From assembly GCF_002257695.2 (NCBI RefSeq), contig NZ_CP155571.1: a DNA stretch of 64,000 nt. One strand, given 5' to 3'. This document shows positions 1-7,347 of the stretch, piece by piece. The DNA comes from Sporomusa acidovorans. Its GTDB lineage: Bacteria > Bacillota > Negativicutes > Sporomusales > Sporomusaceae. Position 1 is the first letter of the stretch. Every line of letters starts with the position of its first letter. The notes under the pieces were generated by a model that was given only the letters and a program-made list of their open reading frames with translations, had not been told where the DNA came from and did no database searches. Made by a program: the position numbers and the translations under genes.

Positions 1-2
1 TT

Positions 3-71
3 ATTGGCGTTGGTCGGGCAGTGCTGCAAGATTCCCTGTGGGCGAAGAAGGCCATTGAAAGTTTTCAGTGA
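3..71 (+). CDS. C-terminal end of an NADH:flavin oxidoreductase-like protein (partial)
   Basis: An open frame enters from the left edge and ends at TGA 69-71, encoding 22 residues that begin IGVGRAVLQDSLWAKK. The GxGRAxLxD-W-K pattern is typical of the end of the flavin-binding barrel in Old Yellow Enzyme/2,4-dienoyl-CoA reductase-type proteins. Only the tail is visible, so the family call is an inference from a short motif and the substrate is unknown. Confidence 0.45.
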   Translation: MGVGRAVLQDSLWAKKAIESFQ

Positions 72-122
72 CGCTATAGGAAACCTGCAGTGAATACTAT
101 AAAATAATTGGAGGTTGGTAAG

Positions 123-686
123 ATGGTCAATGATGTTCTGGCAGCAATAAAAAGACGGCGAAGCATTCGGGCCTTTACAGAGGCGCCGGTCACTGTCGAG
201 GAAGTGCAAACCGTTCTGGAAGCAGCTGTTTATGCGCCTAGTGCGGGCAATCAGCAGCTTTGGCATTTTACGGTAATACAGAATCAGCAACTGCTTGCCG
301 ATTTAAATGTCAGGGCTAAGGCAGGGGCCGCGCAAATTGACAACGAACATATTCAGCAGCTGGCTAAGAATGAAAAGTTTAATATATTTTATGGAGCGTC
401 AACAGTGATACTGGTTTCCGGCAAGGTGGACGGCATGGCGATTGAGGCTGATTGCGCCGCCGCTACGCAGAATATCTTGCTGGCAGCCGAATCGATCGGC
501 TTGGGAGCATGCTGGATTAATCTGATTTTGTTTGCTTTTGCGGGAGAAGCGGGGAAACAATTTAGCCAGCAGCTGGGTTTGCCGCCAAGGTATAAGCCCT
601 TTTATTCTGTTGCCTTAGGCCATAAAAAGGTGGATTCGGTTAACATACCTCACCGCAAAAAAGATGTAGTCAATTATATTAAATAG
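123..686 (+). CDS. Nitroreductase-family FMN oxidoreductase
   Basis: This is a 187-residue protein of the nitroreductase fold, which binds FMN and uses NAD(P)H to reduce nitro-aromatics, quinones or flavins. An N-terminal RRRSIRAF stretch is followed by APSAGNQQLWHF, the usual FMN-phosphate contact region, and a later GLGACWINL segment typical of the family. ATG at 123 is chosen over an upstream TTG because GGAGGT at 111-116 lies six bases before it. It stands alone: the oxidoreductase tail lies upstream and a strong terminator follows directly. The substrate cannot be read from sequence; a detoxification or redox-balancing role is inference. Confidence 0.85.
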   Translation: MVNDVLAAIKRRRSIRAFTEAPVTVEEVQTVLEAAVYAPSAGNQQLWHFTVIQNQQLLADLNVRAKAGAAQIDNEHIQQLAKNEKFNIFYGASTVILVSGKVDGMAIEADCAAATQNILLAAESIGLGACWINLILFAFAGEAGKQFSQQLGLPPRYKPFYSVALGHKKVDSVNIPHRKKDVVNYIK

Positions 687-696
687 TTTCCAACAC

Positions 697-731
697 AAAG
701 AACCGGCAGACGTAAGTGTCGCCGGTTCTTT
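697..731. terminator. Intrinsic terminator after the nitroreductase gene
   Basis: An 11-bp perfect stem (697-707 with 721-731) has a 13-nt loop and T-rich flanks. It can serve the nitroreductase gene and perhaps the convergent minus-strand genes. Confidence 0.8.
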
Positions 732-738
732 GCTGTTT

Positions 739-876
739 CTATTCCTGTGTAGCTTGAGTCTGGCGTTTAGCTAATCTGTTTTTCATAGCCTTATCGCCTG
801 CGGTACAGAAGATCATACAACGTCCGCATAAGGTTGCGCCGTAGTTCCCTTCGTCATGTTCGCTGCAGCGAAGCAT
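739..876 (-). CDS. Small cysteine-rich protein, unknown function
   Basis: A 45-residue minus-strand frame runs from ATG at 876 to TAG at 739. It carries a compact C-x-x-H pattern near the start and a later C-x2-C-x3-C pattern (LCGRCMIFC), which suggests a metal site or Fe-S cluster. It lies 14 bases downstream of the decayed ABC transporter genes on the same strand and could be their last gene. The ribosome-binding site is poor: GAGG sits almost directly against the ATG, and an in-frame stop just upstream rules out a longer start. It may therefore be a remnant. I do not recognise the family. Confidence 0.35.
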   Translation of the reverse strand: MLRCSEHDEGNYGATLCGRCMIFCTAGDKAMKNRLAKRQTQATQE

Positions 877-890
877 ACCTCAGCAATATG

Positions 891-1783
891 TTAATTTAGA
901 TTTTGCTCGGCAAATCTTTTTTCCAGCCCTTTGAAAAAGGCATCGTCCGGATAGGTTTTTAACACTTTAGCCAGTGCATTTTGATATAATTCAATGTTGA
1001 TATAATCGGCAGGATTTATTTGCGGCTGCAAGTAACCCATAGCGGCCATTTCCTCAAAGGTTCTGATTACTCCCTTGCGATTGGGGTCAGAACTGTTAAT
1101 GGAGTGCGGCTCTAACGTAAAGTCACGGATTACAGCTTCATCTAATTTGAGATATTTATTGTTGATTTTTACCGCTAACTCCGGATTTTCTGCTTTTATC
1201 TTTTCAGAGCGGATAATTCCTTCCAAAAATGCCTGAAAACGCTGCGGATCTTCCTTTAGCAACTTACATCCTTTTTGCTGTCAATACCGGCTTTGGCCAG
1301 CGCGCCGCGGAAGACAATGTCCGCCGTGTATAACCGGGGTGAAGCGACGGTTTTTCCTCTGTAATCTTCAATTGATTTAAACTGAGACGCTTTTTCCTGG
1401 GTGGCAATGATGGGATGGCCGCCGGCCAGTGACCCGCCGATGATGACCAAATCGGCGCCGTTATTATCTAAGGTTAAGGGGCCGGCCGTGCCGAAACCGA
1501 TTCCCAAATCGATTTTTCCACTGTTTAACGCATTGAGCCCGTCAGCCGTGCTGGTAAAGGGAAGTAATTCCACCTCTATGCCGGCTTCTTTAAAATAACC
1601 CTGGTCTAAAGCGATAAAGGTCAGCAAACTGCTGCCGCCGGCAGGACTGTAGCCAACCGTTATTTTCTTTAATGGTTTCGGTTGATCTGTTGTTGCCTGC
1701 TGTTTGCTGCCGCAGCCACTAAACATGATGGAAGCAACAATGAGCAGTAACACAATAGCTACGATACTTGATTTTTTTTTCAT
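891..1783 (-). pseudogene. Broken substrate-binding lipoprotein of an SsuA/TauA-type ABC transporter
   Basis: ATG at 1783 has GAGGAGG upstream and opens a lipoprotein: MKKKSS, a hydrophobic stretch, then the lipobox FSGCGS. The mature part begins with ITVGYSPAG and a binding-domain sequence typical of NMT1/SsuA/TauA proteins (nitrate, sulfonate, taurine). Reading stops at TGA near 1256 after IDSKKDVSC. A second frame (1262-891) then supplies a family-like C-terminus containing LKEDPQRFQAFLEG. About 60-90 residues normally found between these parts are missing, so an internal deletion plus frame change has inactivated the gene. The truncated ATPase gene lies directly upstream. Substrate is unknown; the sulfur-rich neighbourhood favours an organosulfur compound (inference). 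Confidence 0.75.
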
Positions 1784-1807
1784 AAGATTTCCTCCTCGTG
1801 TAGTTTG

Positions 1808-2404
1808 GGCCTCGTCAACGTCATGGGTAACAAAAACAATTGTCTTTTGCTGATCCTTGCGCTGCTTCCATAGAACGGAAACTAAGTCTTGCAGGAGGGC
1901 TCTGGTGACGGCATCCAAGGCGCCAAAGGGCTCATCCATTAGTAAAATCGGCGGGTCCATGGAGAATGATCTGGCAATGGCGGCGCGTTGCCGCATACCG
2001 CCTGAGAGTTGAGAAGGAAGTTTTTCATAAACATCAGGCAGTCCCACCAAGTTTAGGTATTCAATCGCTAATTCTTTTAACGTTTTTTGGGGTTTGTCCG
2101 GAAAAGCCTGTTCTAACCCTAACACGATGTTATCCCCTATGCTCATCCAGGGGAACAGACTGTATTCCTGAAAGACCACGCTGCGGTCCAAGCCGGGGCC
2201 GGTAATTTTCTTATCGTCAATATAGATGGACCCGGTTGTCGGTTCCGATAGACCGGCTATTAGACGTAACAGAGAGCTTTTGCCGGAACCGGACGGCCCG
2301 ATTAAGCAGATAAAATCACCGGCAGTGATTTCTAAATTAATGTTGCTTAATACAACCTGTTGCCCATATTGCAAACCAATGTCTTTGAGCTCAATTGAAT
2401 GCAT
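1808..2404 (-). pseudogene. Truncated ATPase of an SsuB/TauB-type ABC transporter
   Basis: The frame from ATG 2404 encodes about 199 residues of an importer ATPase. It has Walker A GPSGSGKSS, Q-loop FQEYSLFPW, signature LSGGMRQR, Walker B ILLMDEPFGALD and the H-loop THDVDEA. The family normally continues some 40-60 residues beyond the H-loop. Here the sequence runs straight into the untranslated leader and start codon of the binding-protein gene, giving an artificial 382-codon frame. The C-terminal part of the ATPase and probably a permease gene were lost in one deletion near 1807. The remaining catalytic motifs look intact, but no permease is encoded nearby. Confidence 0.75.
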
Positions 2405-2449
2405 GCTTTTTCCTCCAAAATTATTAAATTGTTATAGGCTATAGGCAAA

Positions 2450-2490
2450 AATAAAAAAGGCCAAATGCGGTTTAGTCCCGGTGTTTGGCC
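2450..2490 (-). terminator. Minus-strand terminator at the end of the nitrogenase-like remnant
   Basis: The GGCCAAA stem (2484-2490 with 2459-2465 on the minus strand) is followed by a run of Ts. It overlaps the stop codon of the nitrogenase-like frame and precedes the ATPase start. Confidence 0.6.
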
Positions 2491-2925
2491 AGCAGTGTGG
2501 AATAAATGTCTTCCACAAGATTGAGACCGCCGTTGTAGCCTATGCAAGTGTGATGGAGAATCAGGCGGTCAATAATCGGTAACGTGACACTCAGATGCAG
2601 GCCGGGGATATCCTTGGCAACATCAACCTCCCAGGAGCTGGCGAGTAAGAGGGGAGTGGTTACCGGTTTCCCGGAACGGATTTTTTCCTCGATTATGCCG
2701 CTGTCCTGCGCGAAGGTGATCTCGGAAGAAATCGCGGGACTAAGCTCTTAAAGTAGTTTTCAATCGTTCCCCGGTATTCTTCCGGTACATCTTCGGTGAT
2801 AAACTGGTGGATGGGGAAATAACCAAGTTCATTTACTAAAAACTTGCTAAAAGCGAGGGCATAGGCAGCATCATTAATATTATAGAAGCGTTTTGGCTGG
2901 TTAAGCTGGTATTCTGTCAATACGT
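2472..2925 (-). pseudogene. C-terminal remnant of a nitrogenase-like component 1 (NifK/NifN/MarK-like) subunit
   Basis: The 5' part (2920 to about 2745, minus strand) encodes KRFYNINDAAYALAFSKFL and EELGYFP-like text. After a one-base frame change near 2735-2750, the downstream frame encodes ITFAQDSGIIEEKIRSG, then LLLASSWEVDVAKDIPG, LSVTLPIIDRL and GYNGGLNLVEDIYSTLL, ending at 2472-2474. The Pi-D-R...GYxGGLxLxEDIY pattern is the C-terminal signature of nitrogenase component 1 proteins. The N-terminal two thirds, which would hold the cluster-binding cysteines, are absent, and the 5' end abuts an unrelated permease tail. Whether the ancestor was a nitrogenase, a methylthio-alkane reductase or another paralogue cannot be settled from this fragment. 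Confidence 0.65.
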
Positions 2926-2933
2926 CGGATGCC

Positions 2934-3011
2934 TTGGCTGCCTGGTTGCCGGCTTATCGAGGCAGTCATATTGATCCCAGTGTGGTTATGACCAGAGGCG
3001 AATTTGATTAA
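2934..3011 (+). pseudogene. C-terminal tail of a MacB/FtsX-type permease
   Basis: An open frame ending at TAA 3009-3011 reads LAAWLPAYRGSHIDPSVVM followed by TRGEFD. The LPA-R-(A/G)S-x-(I/L)DP-x3-(M/L)R pattern is how FtsX-like permeases of MacB/LolCE-type transporters end. Its own ATPase gene follows 15 bases later, as expected for such an operon. Everything upstream is missing: the fragment joins the nitrogenase-like remnant near 2926-2933, so the permease was lost in a deletion. Confidence 0.5.
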
Positions 3012-3026
3012 GAAAGAGGGAAAAAT

Positions 3027-3695
3027 ATGAGTAATCTGCTGGAATGGCAAAGTATTAGCAAAAGCTATGGCGACGATGCTATTTTATCTAATATTTGGTT
3101 TACGCTGAACCGGGGAACGGCAATAGCAATCGTTGGGCATTCCGGGGGTGGTAAAACGACGCTGTTATCGATCATGGGATTATTACAAACAGCAACCTCA
3201 GGGCAAATATTGATTGAAGGCCAGGAGATTGATCATTTAGATTCCCGCAGACTGGCTAAACTGCGTGGTCAGTATTTGAGCTTTGTTTTTCAGAGAGCCC
3301 GTTTGATTAACTCGTTGACTGCGCTGGAAAATGTCATGGCACCGGCCTGGTTTATTCGCAAGGGGGAAAATGTGGAGCAACAGGCAAAAGATCTATTAGA
3401 GCAATTCGGCTTGTCTCACCGTCTATACTATAAACCCCAGGAGCTGAGCCTCGGCCAGTTGTGGCGAATTTCTCTTGCCAGGGCGCTGTTGTTAAAGCCT
3501 TCTATTTTATTGGCCGATGAACCAACCAATGATTTGGACCCGGCTTTAGCCGAGGAAGTTGCCCAATGCCTGCTGCAAGCGCGCCAAAACGGGGCTGGGG
3601 TGGTCATTGTTACTCATGATGTAGGTCTGGCAGCACAAGCGGATCAACCTTTCCGCCTGGAAGCGGGAACGTTGCTGCCGGTTGTCTGCCAATAA
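3027..3695 (+). CDS. ABC transporter ATP-binding protein, LolD/MacB type
   Basis: This 222-residue ATPase has Walker A GHSGGGKTT (about residues 37-45), Q-loop VFQRARL, Walker B ILLADEPTNDLD and H-loop VTHD. The signature motif reads LSLGQ rather than LSGGQ, an unusual change at the first glycine. Family members pair with FtsX-like permeases to move lipoproteins, peptides or macrolides, or to signal to the cell-wall machinery. Only the tail of the likely partner survives just upstream, so the gene looks intact but orphaned. ATG 3027 follows an AGAGGG ribosome-binding site. A strong terminator follows. Confidence 0.8.
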   Translation: MSNLLEWQSISKSYGDDAILSNIWFTLNRGTAIAIVGHSGGGKTTLLSIMGLLQTATSGQILIEGQEIDHLDSRRLAKLRGQYLSFVFQRARLINSLTALENVMAPAWFIRKGENVEQQAKDLLEQFGLSHRLYYKPQELSLGQLWRISLARALLLKPSILLADEPTNDLDPALAEEVAQCLLQARQNGAGVVIVTHDVGLAAQADQPFRLEAGTLLPVVCQ

Positions 3696-3731
3696 TGTTG
3701 ATAGTGGAAGCTGTGATGGAAAAAGCATAGA

Positions 3732-3785
3732 AAACAAAGGAGAGCTTACCTAGCTTGAATTTTGGTAAGCTCTCCTTTGTTTTTC
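3732..3785. terminator. Strong intrinsic terminator
   Basis: A roughly 20-bp near-perfect inverted repeat (3732-3751 with 3765-3784) rich in A on the left and T on the right. It probably works in both directions. Confidence 0.85.
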
Positions 3786-3853
3786 ATTAATAGTTGCTGT
3801 GCGGGATAATTAGTTCTTTTTTTGTTTTAGTAACCATTCGGTAATAATGGAGA

Positions 3854-3952
3854 CTAGCTCAGTGTGGGAGTTTGCGTCACAGTAAAGTTATGGGCCTGGA
3901 CCATGGCGGAAAGCTTGCGGTCTTGACTGATTATCCATTCATGTTGTTTCAT
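3854..3952 (-). CDS. Small ORF of unknown function, possibly frameshifted
   Basis: A minus-strand ATG at 3952 is preceded by AAGGGGG and encodes 32 residues beginning MKQHEWIISQDRKLSAM, stopping at 3854. If the reading frame shifts near 3880, it continues for about 24 more residues (ELVSIITEWLLKQKK) to a stop near 3813, so a single-base change may have shortened the gene. No family is recognised. Confidence 0.3.
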   Translation of the reverse strand: MKQHEWIISQDRKLSAMVQAHNFTVTQTPTLS

Positions 3953-3987
3953 GGTATAGTTTCCCCCTTAAAATAAGCAAAGACCCA

Positions 3988-4007
3988 AAAGCGACAGGTG
4001 TCGCTTT
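3988..4007 (-). terminator. Hairpin downstream of malY
   Basis: A perfect 8-bp stem with a 4-nt loop (3988-3995 with 4000-4007) is followed on the minus strand by TTTTGGG. It is the first hairpin downstream of malY and a plausible weak terminator. It also lies just ahead of the small minus-strand ORF. Confidence 0.4.
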
Positions 4008-4127
4008 AAGGCCTTTAGTTTGTCTAATCAGCATTTATATTAAATTTAATTCATAGTTTACCAAGGTTTCAAAGATTTGTAAAGAGCATTTTATTTGCTT
4101 TCAAGGAAACAAGGGAACGGCAGCAAT

Positions 4128-5300
4128 TTATCTTAGCTGTTTAACTGCTAAGGCGATTCGTTGTAGCCCTTCTGCTAACAACGGGCGCGGGCAGCCAAAA
4201 TTGAGCCGCATAAAGCCAGTGCCCTGCCGACCAAAGGTTATGCCGTCATTAAGACCTACCTTGGCTTTTTTGGCAAAGAATTGGACGAGCTCCTGCTGGG
4301 AAAGGTTTAAGTTGCGGCAATCCAGCCAGGCCAAATAGGTGCCTTGCGGTTTATTAACTTTAAGCGCGGGAATATTGTCGCTAATAAATTCTGTCAGGTA
4401 CTCAGCGTTTCCCTCCAGATAGATTAACAGCTCATCAAGCCAGGGAGCACCATGGCGGTAAGCTGCTTCCAGCGCGGTAATGCCGAATACATTGCTTTTA
4501 TTTATACCTAATTTTTGGATAGTTTGAGAAAATTGTCTGCGCAGCTCACTGTCCGCAATAATGGCAATTGAGGTATAGAGACCAGCCGTGTTAAAGGTTT
4601 TGCTGGGAGCGGTCAGTGTGATTATTTTGTCTTCCGTGCCAGTTTCCAGGGAAGCCAGCGGTATATGCTGATGGCCGGTATATACCAAATCTCCGTGTAT
4701 TTCATCTGTCAAAACCAGAACGTTGTTTTCCAGGCAGATTTCTAGCAATTTGGCCAGCTCCGGGCGCGACCAAACCCGGCCGACAGGGTTGTGAGGACTG
4801 CACAAAATCAGCATTTTAGCTTCACGGGCTTTGACCGCTAAGTCGTCAAAATCCATATGATAGCTGCCGTCTTTATAGAACAAAGGATTTTCTATGACAG
4901 TACGATTCTGATTTTGTACGCTGGCAAAGAAAGGGGGATAAACCGGAGGCTGGATAATTATTTTATCACCAGCTTTGGTAAAAGTTTGAACCGCTAACGT
5001 TATAGCCGTTACAACTCCCGGAGTGCTTACCATCCAAGCTGGCTTGGTTTGCCAGTTATGGCGTTTTTCCATCCAGCTTACAACGGCATCATACGCATAG
5101 GAATGGGGAGAAGGATAACCGAAAATACCATGCCGGACCCGGGCAGCGAGTGCCTCGGTAATGGCGGGTGGAGAGGGAAAATCCATGTCGGCAACCCAGA
5201 ATGGGAGTACATCCGTTGAACCAAAGAGGGTTGCGGCATCATCCCATTTTGTGCTGCCACTGTTTTGGCGGGTAATTACAGTATCAAATTTATTGGTCAT
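4128..5300 (-). CDS. patB: MalY/PatB-family PLP-dependent cystathionine beta-lyase
   Basis: This is a 390-residue class I/II aminotransferase-fold protein. The PLP lysine lies in LTAPSKTFNTAGL, the ring-stacking region in CSPHNPVGRVW, and the Asp of the cofactor pocket in LTDEIHGDLVY. The N-terminal FWVADMDFPSPPAI and PSPHSYAYDAV segments are typical of MalY/PatB, which cleave C-S bonds of cystathionine or cysteine conjugates to give homocysteine or thiols, pyruvate and ammonia in the cytosol. It is transcribed divergently from the NifH-like remnant. Its promoter is followed by a leader with an intrinsic terminator like those of other sulfur genes here, so sulfur-dependent attenuation is likely. 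Aminotransferase activity cannot be excluded. Confidence 0.88.
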   Translation of the reverse strand: MTNKFDTVITRQNSGSTKWDDAATLFGSTDVLPFWVADMDFPSPPAITEALAARVRHGIFGYPSPHSYAYDAVVSWMEKRHNWQTKPAWMVSTPGVVTAITLAVQTFTKAGDKIIIQPPVYPPFFASVQNQNRTVIENPLFYKDGSYHMDFDDLAVKAREAKMLILCSPHNPVGRVWSRPELAKLLEICLENNVLVLTDEIHGDLVYTGHQHIPLASLETGTEDKIITLTAPSKTFNTAGLYTSIAIIADSELRRQFSQTIQKLGINKSNVFGITALEAAYRHGAPWLDELLIYLEGNAEYLTEFISDNIPALKVNKPQGTYLAWLDCRNLNLSQQELVQFFAKKAKVGLNDGITFGRQGTGFMRLNFGCPRPLLAEGLQRIALAVKQLR

Positions 5301-5363
5301 AGTATCACCCTATTCGTAAAAAATAAGTGAATTCAAAATGCCGGAGCGCAAATAAAGATGCAC

Positions 5364-5406
5364 GAAAAGGCTAAAGTACGTCCGGAAAAGACAGTACTTT
5401 AGCCTT
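5364..5406 (-). promoter_or_regulatory. Leader terminator (attenuator) upstream of malY
   Basis: A perfect 13-bp stem (5394-5406 with 5367-5379) is followed by Ts on the minus strand, about 65 bases before the malY start. Just upstream is TAGCTGATCAG followed by a small CAG...CTG hairpin. The same layout precedes the cysK remnant at about 6441-6502, with near-identical bases. Confidence 0.7.
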
Positions 5407-5451
5407 CAGGCCTTCTGATCAGCTAAATGAAAACCAGTAATATATATTTAT

Positions 5452-5480
5452 AAGCTACCATTCAGAAAGACAATTGTCAA
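5452..5480 (-). promoter_or_regulatory. malY promoter
   Basis: On the minus strand a consensus TTGACA (5480-5475) is followed after 17 bases by TAGCTT (5457-5452), a poor -10 that suggests regulation. The spacer contains TTTC...TGG, a pattern also seen in the promoters at 57356 and 62884. Confidence 0.5.
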
Positions 5481-5519
5481 GGAAGGAAATAAATACGCAA
5501 AAACATTTTTTTTATAATC

Positions 5520-5548
5520 TTGTTTTTTTGGTAATTGCTCGCTATAAT
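5520..5548 (+). promoter_or_regulatory. Promoter of the NifH-like gene
   Basis: TTGTTT (5520-5525), a 17-bp spacer and a perfect TATAAT (5543-5548) lie back to back with the malY promoter. Confidence 0.5.
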
Positions 5549-5591
5549 AAAAAATAAGTTTAAAATTCAATAGACTGATTGGTATGAGCCG

Positions 5592-5637
5592 AAGGTCAGA
5601 ATAACAGTTCCCGGGGGACTGTCGTTCTGGCCTTTTT
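5592..5637 (+). promoter_or_regulatory. Leader terminator upstream of the NifH-like gene
   Basis: A long stem starting AAGGTCAGAA and closing TTCTGGCCTT is followed by Ts. It is preceded by a small TTGG...CCGA hairpin and lies 33 bases before the start codon. It repeats the leader arrangement of the other sulfur genes. Confidence 0.65.
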
Positions 5638-5669
5638 GGTTTTCTAAACAATCCGGGAGGGGTATTTAT

Positions 5670-6372
5670 ATGGGCAAAAAAATTAAACAAATTGCAATCT
5701 ATGGTAAAGGTGGTATTGGCAAATCAACGACAACATCCAACATTAGTGCATCCTTATCAAAGCTAGGTTATAAAGTCATGCAGTTTGGCTGCGACCCCAA
5801 AGCGGATTCTACGAATACGCTAAGGGGCGGCACTTATATTCCCACCGTGCTTGATACGCTGCGGGAGAAAAATAAAGTTCAGCCGGAAGATGTTATTTTT
5901 AAAGGCTTTATTAAAGGTATATGATGAATTGGAGCTTGACGTTGTTATCTATGATGTGTTAGGTGACGTGGTTTGCGGTGGCTTTGCCGTCCCTATTCGT
6001 AAAGGGATTGCCGAGCACGTATTTACCGTATCTTTGGCTGATTTTATGGCTATTTATGCGGCCAATAATTTGTTTAAAGGCATAAAAAAATACTCTAATT
6101 CAGGTGGCGCACTGCTGGGCGGTTTGATTGCCAACTCGATTAACGCCCCATATGCCAAAGAAATCGTTGACGATTTCGTTAAGCGGGATAAAATTTTGGA
6201 GGCCTTGCAAGATTGTCAGGCCATATTGACCATGCGCATCGGTTATCATGCCAAAGAACAGTTAGGGAGAAAGGGAATATTTATTTCAGAATACTGCGAT
6301 ACCGTCGAAAGTGGCCTTCGTTATACGGTTAATCAAATGACAAAATTGCCGCGTAGGCAAATCAGTGTGTAA
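5670..6372 (+). pseudogene. NifH-like iron protein remnant joined to a NifX/NifB-like tail
   Basis: ATG 5670 follows GGGAGGGG. The first 80 or so codons encode a NifH-family N-terminus with P-loop YGKGGIGKSTTT and GCDPKADST. The frame ends at 5922-5924. A second frame then resumes with LDVVIYDVLGDVVCGGFA, the Walker B region and second cluster cysteine, followed by INAPYAKEIVDDF. About 40 residues between these parts, including the first [4Fe-4S] cysteine segment, are deleted. From about 6190 the text changes to ILEALQDCQAIL and GRKGIFISEYCDTVESGL, which resembles the cofactor-binding domain of NifX/NifB rather than the end of NifH. The locus is therefore a composite of at least two deleted genes. 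The sulfur-type leader suggests a methylthio-alkane-reductase-like ancestor (inference). Confidence 0.7.
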
Positions 6373-6385
6373 AGAAATTTTTAGA

Positions 6386-6413
6386 TTGACAAATATTTCC
6401 TGATAAGTATAAT
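6386..6413 (+). promoter_or_regulatory. Promoter of the cysK remnant
   Basis: TTGACA (6386-6391), a 16-bp spacer containing TTTCC, and TATAAT (6408-6413). Confidence 0.6.
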
Positions 6414-6440
6414 TATAGGTGTTAATATAGTAAATGATAT

Positions 6441-6502
6441 TAGCTGATCAGAAAGACTGAAGGCTAAGGTATTTCCGTGAGGATGTGCCTTAGTCTTTTT
6501 AT
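6441..6502 (+). promoter_or_regulatory. Leader hairpin and terminator before the cysK remnant
   Basis: TAGCTGATCAG and a small CAG...CTG hairpin are followed by an imperfect stem (about 6460-6472 with 6485-6497) and TTTTT. It is almost base-for-base the malY leader in its first 30 bases. Confidence 0.65.
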
Positions 6503-6529
6503 TTTCTTGGTGACGCGGGGAGTACCAAT

Positions 6530-6690
6530 GGCAGACATTATAAATTAGAGTCTTTTAATCCAGGCGGGAGTATTAAGGATCGTATTGGTTTTAGCATGAT
6601 TAAAGATGCTGAAGAAAAAGGGCTTATCAATAAGGATACGGTAATTATTGAACCCACCAGCGGCAATACGGGGATTGCGCTGGCTTTCAT
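6530..6690 (+). pseudogene. Internal fragment of a second cysteine synthase gene (cysK)
   Basis: The translated text KLESFNPGGSIKDRIGF, then MIKDAEEKGLINKDTVI and EPTSGNTGIALAF, matches the PLP-binding region of cysteine synthase, including the lysine in SIKDR and the TSGNTG loop. It is closely similar to the intact cysK at 57543-58478. The N-terminal 40 or so residues and everything after the TSGNTG loop are gone, and the right end runs into unrelated sequence near 6690. With its own sulfur-type promoter and leader, it was once an expressed cysK paralogue. Confidence 0.75.
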
Positions 6691-6742
6691 ATCAAGGCGT
6701 AGACGGAGAAGGTATATAGTTTTTCGGGCGGAGGAAAGTTCA

Positions 6743-6823
6743 GTGACGATTACTTACGAGCTTGGCAATGCTTTATATATTAATATGACTACCGTTGTAC
6801 CCAAAATTGCTCATTTTGCATAA
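6743..6823 (+). pseudogene. Possible N-terminal fragment of a radical SAM protein
   Basis: GTG 6743 has GGAGG eight bases upstream and reads MTITYELGNALYINMT before changing to unrelated text and stopping at 6823. The opening resembles the start of TatD-associated radical SAM proteins, which continue with NRCxxxCxFC, absent here. I suggest a deletion has removed the body of the gene; the family call rests on about 16 residues. Confidence 0.3.
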
Positions 6824-6950
6824 GAAATGAACCGGAAGGGATGTCTCAGACAGTCTTTTTCTTGTTTTAAACGCTTTAATTGTAAAGAATTAGAAAGATT
6901 AAAAATAGAAGACAATATAAGCTATATATTAGTTTATGGCTTGATAAAAA

Positions 6951-6989
6951 ACAGACACTATTTGTTGAGAAACGATAGTGCCTATTTTA
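6951..6989 (+). terminator. Possible terminator
   Basis: AGACACTAT (6953-6961) pairs with ATAGTGCCT (6975-6983) with one mismatch and is followed by ATTTTATT. Confidence 0.4.
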
Positions 6990-7131
6990 TTGCTTTATGT
7001 TCCAAAAATTCTCCTTAATATATACAAAAAAATTTTTATGACGATCCAACAGTGACAAATGTACTTTTTCTGTGAACAGATAAAAATACTGACATTTAAT
7101 AATGTGGTTCAACAAGTATTGCGTAGAATTA

Positions 7132-7230
7132 CATAGGTCTAAAGTCCCGAATGTTATTTATCTTGCGATACCAGCTATAGCGTGTCGAAGATAGTAACAA
7201 TAAAATTGTTGAAAATAATTGACCCTGTAG
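7132..7230 (+). repeat. Diverged intergenic repeat, copy 1
   Basis: It shares the order ATAGGTC, AAAGTCC/AAGGTCC, TTGCGATAC, TATAG and AATTGAC with the segment at 7428-7520, at similar spacing. The function is unknown; a structured RNA or a tandem binding region are both possible. Confidence 0.4.
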
Positions 7231-7347
7231 TAGAATAAACATTGCCGGCTGAATTTACAGTTATTGCCAATAAAAATCTTTGCTCTTTGAGTGATTGATC
7301 GTTTGATTTATATTTTATACCTCGGTGATGTAAGTAAAGGGGCTACT

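Noticed and set aside
1256..2404. A 382-codon ORF joining an ABC ATPase to a substrate-binding protein, as a natural fusion
   Set aside because: The join runs through a ribosome-binding site and a lipoprotein signal sequence that would end up mid-protein, and both parts are incomplete. A deletion explains it better.
5364..5480. T-box or SAM riboswitch in the malY and cysK leaders
   Set aside because: Neither the T-box bulge sequence nor the S-box core is present. Only the metB/C leader at 54197-54340 has a recognisable riboswitch.
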